DNA of 64,000 nt, from assembly GCF_028752835.1 (NCBI RefSeq), contig NZ_CP087952.1:186001-250000 (forward strand), in the 5' to 3' direction. Origin of the DNA: Desulfosarcina sp. BuS5 (GTDB taxonomy: Bacteria > Desulfobacterota > Desulfobacteria > Desulfobacterales > BuS5). The notes under the pieces are model-generated. The model did not search any database. It saw only the letters and a program-made list of their open reading frames with translations, and was not told where the DNA came from. How positions within the stretch are numbered: position 1 is the stretch's first letter; each line of letters begins with the position of its first letter. Both the position numbers and the translations under genes were made by a program. Below are positions 1 through 8,669 of this stretch, piece by piece.

Positions 1-1412
1 GAACCGGTGGGGCCTACTATGGCAATTGTTTCACCTTTGGCGGCTTTGAATGAAACACCTTTCAGAACCGGCTCATTTTTTATGTAACTAAAAAAGACAT
101 CATCAAAAACCAGTTTTCCCATTCCGCCGCTTTCCGCAGTAAGATCCTTGCAAATATTTTTATACGGAACAGGCATGGCTGTTTTTTCAGTCTCATTATC
201 CGTTTCAGCGCCTGCGTCGAAAATCAGGAATATTCTTTCGGCAGATGCCATGGCATTCTGCATTATGTTATATTTTTCGGCTATATCCCTTATAGGTCTG
301 AAAAACATCTTCATATAGGATATAAATGCAACCAGCGAACCGAGGGTAATTGTATCCGACATCACTCTCCCGCCGCCATAGAATATTACAATGGCAAGCG
401 AAAATGCTCCAAGCAGTTCGATCACAGGCATGAATAGCGCAAAAACATGAATCTGCCTCATTCCAGCGAGATAATTTTCATGATTTAATTTTTTAAAATT
501 CCTGTAGTTTTCCCTTTCCTGCAGGAAAAACTGAATCACCTTTATGCCTTCGATTGTTTCTGAAAATTTAGCGTTTATTTCGGCAATTTTAACCCGTAAT
601 GTTCTGAACGCATCCCTGGCCTGTCCGGAAAAAAGCTTTGAGACATAAACAACAGTCGGAAGAATCACAAAAGAAATCAGCGCAAGTTTCCAGTCAAGAC
701 ATAACAGGATAATTGCAATGCCGATTAATAAAAAAATGTCCTTAAAAACAAACGCTATGATGGAAGTAAAAAGTTCGTGCATATTCTGGATATCGTTTGT
801 TAATCTTGTAACGAGCCGGCCGACCGGGTTGCGTGAAAAAAAGTCCACAGGCAAATTTTGAATATGCTCGAAAAGGCGCACTCGCATATCGTGCATGGTC
901 ATCTGACCGGTATATTCCATTATCATAACTTGAATAAAGTTAAGAAAAAAATTTAAGCCTACCAGGCCGATAAAAAAAATGGTAATTTTCCCCACTCCTG
1001 AAATATCCTCCCGGCGAAGAATCTCGATATCGATTTTTTTTATGGAATCCAGATTATTAAAAGATATATAAGCTGATGCTCCGTTAATATTAAAAAATTC
1101 CGGGTATCTCTTTACAATTGCTTTTTTTCGTAAATCAGTTAAATCAACTTTTAGATATCTTATTCTTTTTTCAGATAAACTGTAATCTTGAGTTTGTGAA
1201 TGATTAATCTCCGGCACAATATATTTATCTATCGCAATCTTTGTTATATAAGGGAGTGCCAGATCAAGCATGGTGATAAAAATAACCAGCAGAATTGAGA
1301 TCAGAAAATAGCGTTTGTAAGGTTTGGTAAAAGGATATAGACTAATGAAAAGGTTGATGTCATAGGCTTTTCCGATTTCCTTTTCCTCGAAATAGCTCTG
1401 ATCAGAATGCAT
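1..1412 (-). CDS. ABC exporter, permease-ATPase half (MdlB-like), 3' end outside window
   Basis: The reading frame runs off the left edge. About 470 residues are visible: an N-terminal six-helix ABC exporter domain, then the start of the nucleotide-binding domain, cut just inside Walker A (VGPTG). Between the first and second membrane helices there is an unusually long hydrophilic loop of about 75 residues (near residues 50-125), as in some MdlB-type exporters. The ATG at 1412 has GAGGAG seven bases upstream and overlaps the stop codon of the upstream ABC gene (1402-1404), so the two halves are translationally coupled. It most likely forms a heterodimer with that neighbour and exports lipids or hydrophobic compounds; the substrate cannot be told. 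The catalytic NBD residues lie outside the window. Confidence 0.9.
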   Translation of the reverse strand, partial: MHSDQSYFEEKEIGKAYDINLFISLYPFTKPYKRYFLISILLVIFITMLDLALPYITKIAIDKYIVPEINHSQTQDYSLSEKRIRYLKVDLTDLRKKAIVKRYPEFFNINGASAYISFNNLDSIKKIDIEILRREDISGVGKITIFFIGLVGLNFFLNFIQVMIMEYTGQMTMHDMRVRLFEHIQNLPVDFFSRNPVGRLVTRLTNDIQNMHELFTSIIAFVFKDIFLLIGIAIILLCLDWKLALISFVILPTVVYVSKLFSGQARDAFRTLRVKIAEINAKFSETIEGIKVIQFFLQERENYRNFKKLNHENYLAGMRQIHVFALFMPVIELLGAFSLAIVIFYGGGRVMSDTITLGSLVAFISYMKMFFRPIRDIAEKYNIMQNAMASAERIFLIFDAGAETDNETEKTAMPVPYKNICKDLTAESGGMGKLVFDDVFFSYIKNEPVLKGVSFKAAKGETIAIVGPTG

Positions 1413-3201
1413 TGAGCTCCTCTTCTAATGCCTGCAGGCGATAAGTCCCGGCATAAAAATTATCATTCTCCATTAATTCGGCGTGACTTCCGGATTCAGT
1501 TATGCGGCCTTTTTCAATAGTAACAATCCGATCAGCAAAACTGACAGCCGAAAGTCTATGGGATACAATTATAATTGTCATACGGCCCGCCTTTTGTTTT
1601 ATCCGGTTGATGATTCTGTTTCCGGTTTCAATATCTACCTGGCTGATGGGATCATCCAGAATAAGAACAGGCTTATGGTGCATAAAAGCGCGCGCAAGGG
1701 CGATGCGCTGTTTCTGGCCGCCTGAAAGGATTACCCCCTTTTCACCCACAAACGTTTCAAAGCCATCCGGGAATGATTTGATGGTCTCATAAAATGACGC
1801 TTCGGTCGCGGCCTCGATAAGTTCCGAATCATTATTTCCGCTTATGCCAAAACAGATGTTTTCGCGTATTGTGCCTGAAAAAAGAAAAGGTTCCTGGGGC
1901 ACAAAGGCTATCATCGACCTGAGATCCCGTATTTTTATTGACCGTATATCGTTTCCATCTAATGCAATAATGCCGTCCGATACATCAAAAAGCCTTGGCA
2001 GCAGGTTGAGAAGGGTCGATTTCCCACCGCCCGGCGGGCCGACAATGCCAAGAATTTTTCCATGCTCCAAATTTATATTTACATCGGAAAGAATTTCTTG
2101 TGAACCGGGTTTATAAGAGAATGAGACATTTTTTATTAAAATATTTCCCCTCAAACTATTCACAGGTTGAGCTTCCGGAAAATCCTTAATTTCCGGTTCG
2201 GTCTTCAGGATCTTGTCGATTCTGTCCATCGATGCTTTGCCGCGCTGAATAAGATTAATTACCCATCCAGTCGCCATCATCGGCCATGTCAGCAGCCCCA
2301 GATAACTGATAAAAGCAACAAAATCACCGGGTGTTATGGTCAGTGCGATAGTCTTTTTTCCACCTATATAAAGAACTATGGCCAGGCTCAAGTTGGAAAA
2401 AAAGACCATCATGGGAAAAAATGATCCGACGATCCTGATCAAGGCCAATTTTTTTGCTATATATGTTTTTGAAATACTTGCCACTTTGGATGCGGCCTCT
2501 TTTTCCATGTTATAGGCTTTTATTGTTCTGATACCTGCAAAGCGCTCCCTGACGGCTTCAGTCAAATCTGCAAAAACCGACTGTACCTCCCCATACCGCT
2601 GGTGCATCTTTTTACTGAAAAAACGTGTTCCAAAAATCAAAAAAGGCATTGGAATAAAAACAAGTAATGTTAAGGCTCCATTTATATAGGCCATAAAACC
2701 TATGGCCGCTGTGCCGAGAACCAGGGCATCGGTAAGAGCTACAATACCCATGCCGGTTGCCATCCTGATATGCATGATATCATTTGTGGCATGGGCCATA
2801 AGATCGCCGGTTTTCATTTCGCCGAAATATGATGCGGAAAGTGTCTGGATATGCTCAAAAAGTCTGTTGCGCAAGCCCTCTTCCACTCTTCTCGACATAC
2901 CGAGCAGGCAGCGCCGCCAAATATAACGAAAGATACCTATCAGGATTGCGCTTCCGGTAATATATGAGGCATATAAAAGCAATCCGTGCGGGTCGATCCG
3001 GTATGAAGATATATCGTCCACCGCCCATTTTATTATGCGGGGAATAAAAAGCTGTATAAAATCGACTATAATAAGACAAAAAAGACCGAGATTAATAAAA
3101 ATGAGGTTTTCTTTAAGATAGGGAGTTATAATATTAAATGATTTCATAATGGCAATGGAAACGGATTTTGATTTTTTAAAGAGGGCACGAGGCCCCTTCA
3201 T
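1402..3201 (-). CDS. ABC exporter, permease-ATPase half with degenerate Walker B (MdlA-like)
   Basis: A 599-residue type IV ABC exporter half: transmembrane domain at about residues 35-330, nucleotide-binding domain at about 350-590. Walker A reads GPPGGGKST (near 386-394), the signature is LSGGQKQR, and Walker B ends LILDD, with Asp where the catalytic Glu normally sits. A degenerate Asp at this position is typical of one half of heterodimeric exporters, which fits the second half encoded immediately downstream with an 11-base overlap. The start overlaps the end of ogt by 26 bases. A start at MKSFN (3147) is possible but has no ribosome-binding site. Substrate unknown. Confidence 0.92.
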   Translation of the reverse strand: MKGPRALFKKSKSVSIAIMKSFNIITPYLKENLIFINLGLFCLIIVDFIQLFIPRIIKWAVDDISSYRIDPHGLLLYASYITGSAILIGIFRYIWRRCLLGMSRRVEEGLRNRLFEHIQTLSASYFGEMKTGDLMAHATNDIMHIRMATGMGIVALTDALVLGTAAIGFMAYINGALTLLVFIPMPFLIFGTRFFSKKMHQRYGEVQSVFADLTEAVRERFAGIRTIKAYNMEKEAASKVASISKTYIAKKLALIRIVGSFFPMMVFFSNLSLAIVLYIGGKKTIALTITPGDFVAFISYLGLLTWPMMATGWVINLIQRGKASMDRIDKILKTEPEIKDFPEAQPVNSLRGNILIKNVSFSYKPGSQEILSDVNINLEHGKILGIVGPPGGGKSTLLNLLPRLFDVSDGIIALDGNDIRSIKIRDLRSMIAFVPQEPFLFSGTIRENICFGISGNNDSELIEAATEASFYETIKSFPDGFETFVGEKGVILSGGQKQRIALARAFMHHKPVLILDDPISQVDIETGNRIINRIKQKAGRMTIIIVSHRLSAVSFADRIVTIEKGRITESGSHAELMENDNFYAGTYRLQALEEELNAF

Positions 3202-3718
3202 GATTGATCAGTCTTTTTTTCAAAGCAGCGCCAGCGCCAAACATGCCTGCTGAACCATCACTTCTGATTACTCTGTGGCATGGTATCAGTATGGGGAACC
3301 TGTTTTTCGCAAGAGTGGAGCCGACAAATCTGTATGCTCCCGGTCTGCCGATGGCGGCGGCGATCTCCTTGTAGGAACGCAAGCTTCCGTATTGAATACC
3401 GGCGGTTGCGGTCAGAACTGTTCGTTGAAGCTCTGTCAGGTATTCCAAATCCAGCCATTGCCATGGTGTGCTTATGGGTATTCCTTTGCAATAGTCGATT
3501 ATCATGTTTTGGATTAAAGCAGGGGCACGATGCATCGTGCCCTTTTCAGGAACAACAAATTCTTTACATCCGTTTTGATATATCCTTTTAACGGGGAATT
3601 CTTTTTTTACGGTCGGCAAATGAATTTTGACAATTTGAAACGGATTTATATTATAGGATATGGTACAGGATATGGCAAAGTCGTCAAAACCTGTTGTCAC
3701 ACAAAGAGAAAACATCAT
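3176..3718 (-). CDS. ogt: methylated-DNA-[protein]-cysteine S-methyltransferase
   Basis: A 180-residue suicide DNA-repair protein that transfers the alkyl group from O6-alkylguanine to its own cysteine. The active-site motif IPCHRVI is present with the acceptor Cys at residue 147, followed by the usual RSDGSAGMFGAG-type segment. The N-terminal half is short and weakly conserved, as in Ogt. ATG and the ispH stop codon overlap as ATGA at 3715-3718, so the two genes are probably cotranscribed. It ends inside the following ABC gene. Confidence 0.93.
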   Translation of the reverse strand: MMFSLCVTTGFDDFAISCTISYNINPFQIVKIHLPTVKKEFPVKRIYQNGCKEFVVPEKGTMHRAPALIQNMIIDYCKGIPISTPWQWLDLEYLTELQRTVLTATAGIQYGSLRSYKEIAAAIGRPGAYRFVGSTLAKNRFPILIPCHRVIRSDGSAGMFGAGAALKKRLINHEGASCPL

Positions 3719-4566
3719 TTATTCGTGTTGCCGGGAATGGTTTTCAGTGCCCGGCACACCTGTTTGATTACCCATTCCGGTGTGGAGGCTCCGGCTGTTA
3801 TTCCAATGGAATTGAATTTGGAAATCATCTTTATATCCATCTCGGATTTTGTTTCTATATGAAAAACCGGTTTGCCTGTTTCCCCGGCAATCTCGGCGAG
3901 TCTTTGTGTGTTTCCGCTGTTATGGCCGCCGATTACTATTACCGCATCTACTGATTTAGATAGAAGTTGTGCCTCGGATTGCCGCTTTATGGTGGAATTG
4001 CAGATAGTATTAAAAAAAATGTAATGGGGAAAATTTATTGATGCCCATTCCTTGACTTTTTCAGAAAAAGTTATGTTTTGTGTGGTCTGAAAAACGATTA
4101 TTGCTTTTTTGAAAGACGGCAAGGCTTGAAGATGATTAATATTATTTACAACATGTCCGTTGCCCCGGGCAAAACCGAGCAGCCCCACAACCTCGGGATG
4201 ATCCTTATCACCAATAATTATAGACACATACCCTTTTGCGGCATGCCTGGCTATGATTGTCTGGACCTTTATTACGCGCGGACAGGTTGCGTCTATCACG
4301 TTAAATCCGGCTATGATCAGTTTGGCCTTGATATCAGGGGGTATTCCATGGGCTCTGATTAATATTGTGCCGGATATTTTATCCGGTATTTCACCAATAA
4401 CAAAAATCCCCTTCTCTTCCAGGCAATGCAGGACGTTTGAATTATGAATAAGGGGACCGAAAGTGTATATGGGCGGATCATGTTTATCAGGAGCAGCCAT
4501 GGCCATTTCAACGGCTCTGTGGACACCCATGCAAAAACCTGCCGTTTCGGCAATGATTACTTTCAT
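3715..4566 (-). CDS. ispH: 4-hydroxy-3-methylbut-2-enyl diphosphate reductase
   Basis: A 283-residue protein of normal IspH (LytB) length that catalyses the last step of the MEP isoprenoid pathway, reducing HMBPP to IPP and DMAPP. The three cysteines that ligate the Fe-S cluster are visible: C12 in GFCMGVHRA, C95 in DATCPRV and C189 in NTICNST, as are the conserved GDKDHPEVVG and GHNSGNT-type segments. Its presence shows that isoprenoids are made by the MEP route, which matters for reading the HMG-CoA-synthase-like gene at 11374. It lies in a minus-strand run with ogt downstream and the small cooT-like gene upstream. Confidence 0.96.
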   Translation of the reverse strand: MKVIIAETAGFCMGVHRAVEMAMAAPDKHDPPIYTFGPLIHNSNVLHCLEEKGIFVIGEIPDKISGTILIRAHGIPPDIKAKLIIAGFNVIDATCPRVIKVQTIIARHAAKGYVSIIIGDKDHPEVVGLLGFARGNGHVVNNINHLQALPSFKKAIIVFQTTQNITFSEKVKEWASINFPHYIFFNTICNSTIKRQSEAQLLSKSVDAVIVIGGHNSGNTQRLAEIAGETGKPVFHIETKSEMDIKMISKFNSIGITAGASTPEWVIKQVCRALKTIPGNTNK

Positions 4567-4576
4567 AAATGCTGTA

Positions 4577-4765
4577 TCAGAATTCTTTCAGAAAGATATT
4601 ATGATCCACCAGCGCCAGTGAATGTATGTTTGCCCTGATAAATTTTTGATCTCCGAAGATGCTGACAAGTTTCAGACCGTCTTCTTCAGGTTCAACAGTA
4701 TCGACAGCTTCCATTATCAGTTTATTACCGTTTTCTTCTATAAGGTATGCATTGGCTTCGCACAT
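4577..4765 (-). CDS. CooT-family small nickel-binding protein
   Basis: A 62-residue protein starting MCEANAYL, the hallmark N-terminus of the CooT family, in which Cys2 is the metal ligand. CooT of Rhodospirillum takes part in nickel insertion into CO dehydrogenase, but homologues of this size are widespread in anaerobes without a cooFSCTJ operon, so the specific role is open here. It lies 10 bases from ispH and 11 bases from the DUF3842 gene, in the same direction, suggesting an operon. No CO dehydrogenase gene is in the window. Confidence 0.75.
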   Translation of the reverse strand: MCEANAYLIEENGNKLIMEAVDTVEPEEDGLKLVSIFGDQKFIRANIHSLALVDHNIFLKEF

Positions 4766-4776
4766 TGTATTACCTC

Positions 4777-5202
4777 TTATTTGTTGTTTTTATAGAATTT
4801 ATATAAATGCTCTTCAATCAGAGCTTCTAAAATATGGGGAAGCGGCATTGCGGTTATCCCTGCAAGTTCAATATTCTCCTGCGAAAGAGGTATCAGAAGT
4901 TTTTTTGCAGGACTAAGTGACACGGCTTCGGCAATTCCCGGGGTGACCTCACCCATCATGGCATGGGCCATAATAATACCTATGGGCCCGATTATTACAT
5001 CAACATTCCGTACGGTCTGGATAATGGCATTTTCTCCGGAAGCACCGCGATTAGCCCTGGCTTTAAGCATCTGAGCCGTGGCTATGGCATTTGTTCCCAG
5101 GGCAATTATTTCAAAATACTCATGAAACAATCCCTTAAGTTTTTTTATGACAGCGCTGCCGATACCTCCACCCTGCCCGTCTATAACGCAAATCTGTTTC
5201 AT
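4777..5202 (-). CDS. DUF3842 family protein
   Basis: A 141-residue protein beginning MKQICVIDGQGGGIGSAV, a glycine-rich Rossmann-like start typical of the DUF3842 family found in Firmicutes and Desulfobacterota. It has a second small-residue-rich block (VDVIIGPIGIIMA) and a C-terminus of about 40 residues. No biochemical function is known for the family. The nucleotide-binding-like loop is an inference. It is the second gene after NYN in a minus-strand run and is probably cotranscribed with the cooT-like gene, which suggests a link to metal or redox-enzyme maturation without proving it. Confidence 0.75.
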   Translation of the reverse strand: MKQICVIDGQGGGIGSAVIKKLKGLFHEYFEIIALGTNAIATAQMLKARANRGASGENAIIQTVRNVDVIIGPIGIIMAHAMMGEVTPGIAEAVSLSPAKKLLIPLSQENIELAGITAMPLPHILEALIEEHLYKFYKNNK

Positions 5203-5223
5203 AATAATAATTAGATTCCAAGT

Positions 5224-5745
5224 TTACAGCTTTATGATCTTCTTCCAGGAATGTTTCTTTCTTTTTGAAAGACGTTTGCTGGGCCCCTTCTTCTTTGTTG
5301 TGGGAATCCAGCCCGGATTATCATCTTCGACCATCCCTTTTATATCCATATATTCCGCCATAATCATTTTTTCCTCAAAAAGAGGAGAACTGATTGCTGC
5401 AGAGCCGTAAGAAACAGCCGTATTAATAATATCCCGGTCGGAACTGACGACCATAGCCTTTTCTCTCTCCCTGGCGGCCATTCTTTTAATTACTGCATCG
5501 GCAGACTCTCCTTGGCGGGAAAATTTTATTATTATTCCTTTAATATAATCCCTGAACGCTATTATGGAATGAGAAGTTGTTCCGTCAAAAACAACGGTAA
5601 TTTTATGATGCTTTATTTTTTTATATTTTATAAGCGCCTCTATCAGGGCATCCCGACCTGATTGCAAATCCTGCTGATCAAGCAGGCTCAATCTGTTGGA
5701 TTGGCGTATAAGATTATAACCGTCTACTATAAGATGAATTGACAT
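5224..5745 (-). CDS. NYN/PIN-like domain RNase (YacP-type)
   Basis: A 173-residue NYN-domain protein. It has MSIHLIVDGYNLIRQ at the N-terminus, where the first catalytic Asp lies in VDGYN, then TVVFDGT and VVSSDRDI, which supply the further acidic residues of the PIN-like active site. The C-terminus is basic (KKKGPSKRLSKRKKH), consistent with RNA binding. YacP/Rae1-type proteins are ribosome-associated or mRNA-processing endoribonucleases. It lies just downstream of the parB remnant, in the same direction. Confidence 0.85.
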   Translation of the reverse strand: MSIHLIVDGYNLIRQSNRLSLLDQQDLQSGRDALIEALIKYKKIKHHKITVVFDGTTSHSIIAFRDYIKGIIIKFSRQGESADAVIKRMAAREREKAMVVSSDRDIINTAVSYGSAAISSPLFEEKMIMAEYMDIKGMVEDDNPGWIPTTKKKGPSKRLSKRKKHSWKKIIKL

Positions 5746-5752
5746 AGCTTTA

Positions 5753-6595
5753 TTATTTTTTCAACATACCGAGCAGCCGGTCTAGATCATCATCATTATA
5801 AAATTCAAAAAAAAGCTTTCCTTTTTTGTCCTTTCTCTGAATTGTAACCCTTGTGCCGAAAAGGCGTGCCAAGTCATCTTCAATATCTTTAAAATATAAT
5901 GAATCAGAATCCGGCTTTTCTTTGAGCTGAATCTTTTTCTTTTGATTGATCCGTTTAATAAGCGCCTCGGTCTCTCTGACGGAGAGCTGTTTTTCTACAA
6001 CTGTTCTCCAGACATCGATCTGCCGGGCAACATTTGAAACACCTAACAATGCCCTGGCATGCCCCATGCTTAAAGTTCCTTTGATTAAATCAACCTTTAT
6101 CTGCATGGGCAACTGTCTTATCCTTAAAAAATTGGCAACTGCGGGTCTGCTTTTCCCCACCCGCTCAGCAACCTGTTCCTGGGTCATATCGAATTCATTC
6201 ATCAAACGATAATATGATTCCGCCTCTTCAAGCGGATTGAGATCTTCCCGCTGGACATTTTCAACAACAGACATCTCAAGCATTTCAGTATCAGAGATAT
6301 CTTTTATAATTACAGGGATCTGGTTAAAGCCTGCCATTTTAGCGGCACGCAGACGTCGCTCGACGGCAATCAATTCATAACCGATATAATCCTTTCTTAC
6401 CAGAAGTGGTTGAATTATTCCCTACTCTTTGATTGATTTACTCAATTCTTCCAGAGCCTGATCTGAAAAATCAAGTCGAGGCTGATATCTGTTAGGCCGG
6501 ACCAAATCTATGGCACACGTAATATATTCTTTTGCCTGGTTTTCTATGTTGTCAAATTCCGGTATTAAAGAATCGAGACCTCTTCCCAGAGCCAT
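5753..6595 (-). pseudogene. parB: parB, interrupted by an in-frame TAG
   Basis: Chromosome-partitioning ParB, recognisable along its whole length: LGRGLDSLIPE at the start, NRYQPR, then a helix-turn-helix (GKSRPAVANFLRIRQLP) and a C-terminal dimerisation domain. The frame is continuous, but a TAG codon at 6424-6422 interrupts it between SIKE and GIIQPLLVRKD, where homologues usually have Gln. The CTP-binding box II, normally GERRxRA, reads VERRLRA, so the key glycine is replaced. The ATG at 6595 has no convincing ribosome-binding site; an alternative ATG 11 bases upstream would be in frame only with one more A in an A8 run. With parA also broken, this is best read as a decayed gene. A sequencing error or stop-codon readthrough is less likely but not excluded. 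Confidence 0.85.
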
Positions 6596-6642
6596 TTTTT
6601 TTCCATTTGCAACCCTTGTAATTCGTAGTAAAACTATCATGA

Positions 6643-7036
6643 TCAATTATTACCGTTAATTATTTCCTTTGCCAGCGAGAAGTAACTTTGTGCTCCGACG
6701 GACGCGGCATCGTAAAGAAGAATCGGTTTTCCGTAGCTTGGTGCTTCACCCAATCTTACATTTAAGCTCAATCCGTGAGGGGATTACCTTTAGAGTCTCG
6801 ATATCGCTCTCCACAACAAGATCAGCCGACTGAACCTCCCCTATCATTCCATGATAGATAGTATGTTTCAGCCGGGTTTTGTCAATCCCTATTCCGATTG
6901 TCGCATTTGCCTGGGGGTCGCAATCCACAAGAAGGATCCGCTTTTCGGAAACAGCCATAGCGGCCGAAAGATTTATTGCTGTGGTAGTTTTTCCTACGCC
7001 ACCTTTCTGGTTGGCTATACTGATAATTTGTGCCAT
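6643..7036 (-). pseudogene. parA: parA, internal deletion and frameshift
   Basis: A soj/ParA-type Walker ATPase remnant. The first 93 or so residues are intact, including the deviant Walker A KGGVGKTTT and the DCDPQANAT motif, up to KVIPSRIEL. The sequence then jumps to the family's C-terminal segment ([14 protein letters not shown], then [10 protein letters not shown] and LAKEII) in a different frame. About 120 residues, including Walker B, are missing at the junction near 6762-6770. In the N-terminal frame translation stops at 6746 after IELKCKIG. The C-terminal piece ends at 6643. The product cannot be a working ATPase, so a functional parAB must lie elsewhere, or segregation is ParABS-independent, or this is an assembly artefact. 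Confidence 0.85.
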
Positions 7037-7092
7037 AATGAAATTAATTTACCATAAAAAATTCTGTTTGCAAAGATAATTGATTTAAGAAA

Positions 7093-8574
7093 ATGTGCAT
7101 AAAAAATATATTAAAATTATTTATAATTTACCTGCTTTCAATTATTCTCAGCGGCATATTCATACCTGCACCGGCCATAGCCATTACTGCCAGGGAAGAA
7201 GAAGATATGGGCCTTAAATTCATGGAAATGGCGAAAAGGCATTTTGAGTTTATAGAAGACCCTGTTATCATTAAATATATAAATAAAATCGGTAACAGAA
7301 TAATAGCAACTCTTCCGCCGCAGCCTTTTAAATATCATTTTTATATGATCAAGCAGGATGTTTATAATGCCTTTGCCGTGCCGGGCGGCCATGTTTTTAT
7401 AAACAGCGGTTTATTTGAAGCCATGGAGGGTGAAGATGAACTTGCCGGTATACTAGGCCACGAAATTTCGCATGTACTTTGCCGTCATATATCACAACGG
7501 ATTGCAAGATCATCAAAAGTCGGCATCGCGACAATGGCCGGTATGATTGCTGGAATTCTTTTAGGTATAGATGGTTCCGGATCCGCCGCAAGCGCCATGA
7601 CTATAACCTCTGCTGCGGCAGGACAGTCTGCCATGCTGGCTTTCAGCCGGGAAAACGAAATGCAGGCCGATCAGATAGGATTAAAACTGCTCTCAAAAGC
7701 CGGTTACAGCGCCCAAGGCCTCCTTACAATGCTTAAAAAAATTCGCGATAAAAGCTGGTTCGGTTCCAAAGAAATTCCTTCATACCTTATGACCCATCCC
7801 GCTGTGGAGGATCGTATAGCTTATATCGATGTCTGGATGAACGGAAACAAAGATAGTGGAATGTCTGTGCGTAAAATAAATCCTTTTGATTTTGAAAGAG
7901 CGCATACAAGGCTTGAAGTGGTTTACGGGGATGAAAACCATGTAAAGAAAAAATTCGAGGCAAAGCTTGCAAAAGATCCTTCAAACCCAATGGCCAATTA
8001 TAGATTAGGGCTTATCCTGGCAAGAACAGGCAACAGGGATGACGCTATTCAGCACCTAAAAAAAGCATTGCGTAAAAATGTTTTTGAACCTAACGTATTA
8101 AAAGATCTCGGAAGAATATATTTTCTGAATGGTGACTACGAGGAAGCCTTAAATACATTAAAAGGGGCGCTGAGCATCACGCCGGATGATTTGGAAGCGC
8201 TATTTTTTCTTGGCCGCACCAGAATGGGACTGGGTAATTATAAAGAGGCGGCCTCAATATTTGAAAAACTGATTACCGCTAAAACGGGAAACAGGGCACA
8301 GGTATTATATTTTCTTGGCAAGACTTATGGTAAACAGGATAAGCTCGGCGATGCGCATTATTATCTTGGCATCTATTATAAAGAGAAAAGAGATGGAAAA
8401 AATGCCGTTTTTCATCTGCAAAAATCATTGAAATATATAGATAACAAGGAGAAAAAGAAAAAAATTCTGGCCATGCTTGAAAAAATCAGGGGTAAATCAT
8501 CCAGGCTTAAGAACGATAAGGATAAAACCGGTTTTAACAAAAATTTATATCAAGGGATGTTACCGAAATATTGA
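7093..8574 (+). CDS. periplasmic M48 zinc metalloprotease with TPR repeats (BepA-like)
   Basis: A 493-residue secreted protein with a signal peptide at residues 1-30 (hydrophobic stretch, cut near APAIAI). The M48 peptidase domain spans about residues 35-265, with the zinc motif GHEISHVLCRH (first His at 123) and a downstream SRENEMQAD supplying the third ligand. At least four tetratricopeptide-like repeats follow from about residue 290 to 450. This layout is that of BepA/YfgC, an outer-membrane-protein quality-control protease and chaperone. It diverges from the parA remnant across a 56-base gap. The C-terminus is lysine-rich. Confidence 0.92.
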   Translation: MCIKNILKLFIIYLLSIILSGIFIPAPAIAITAREEEDMGLKFMEMAKRHFEFIEDPVIIKYINKIGNRIIATLPPQPFKYHFYMIKQDVYNAFAVPGGHVFINSGLFEAMEGEDELAGILGHEISHVLCRHISQRIARSSKVGIATMAGMIAGILLGIDGSGSAASAMTITSAAAGQSAMLAFSRENEMQADQIGLKLLSKAGYSAQGLLTMLKKIRDKSWFGSKEIPSYLMTHPAVEDRIAYIDVWMNGNKDSGMSVRKINPFDFERAHTRLEVVYGDENHVKKKFEAKLAKDPSNPMANYRLGLILARTGNRDDAIQHLKKALRKNVFEPNVLKDLGRIYFLNGDYEEALNTLKGALSITPDDLEALFFLGRTRMGLGNYKEAASIFEKLITAKTGNRAQVLYFLGKTYGKQDKLGDAHYYLGIYYKEKRDGKNAVFHLQKSLKYIDNKEKKKKILAMLEKIRGKSSRLKNDKDKTGFNKNLYQGMLPKY

Positions 8575-8600
8575 CAATTTTTTTTTTTTTTGGGATAAAT
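8571..8600 (+). promoter_or_regulatory. candidate sigma-70 promoter for the acyl-CoA operon
   Basis: A perfect TTGACA at 8571-8576, overlapping the stop codon of the M48 gene, is followed 17 bases later by GATAAA at 8594-8599, separated by a long T run. An AAAGGAGG ribosome-binding site precedes the next ATG at 8670. This is the only clear promoter-like signal before the CoA-transferase gene. Confidence 0.45.
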
Positions 8601-8669
8601 AGTTTTTTTAATATCATATTTGATCTGTATTAGATTATTTAAAAAGATCTTTTTAAAGGAGGAAAGTTA

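Noticed and set aside
6643-7036. A plasmid or prophage partition locus.
   Set aside because: Sequence and neighbours are those of the chromosomal ParAB type; no replication or phage genes are nearby.
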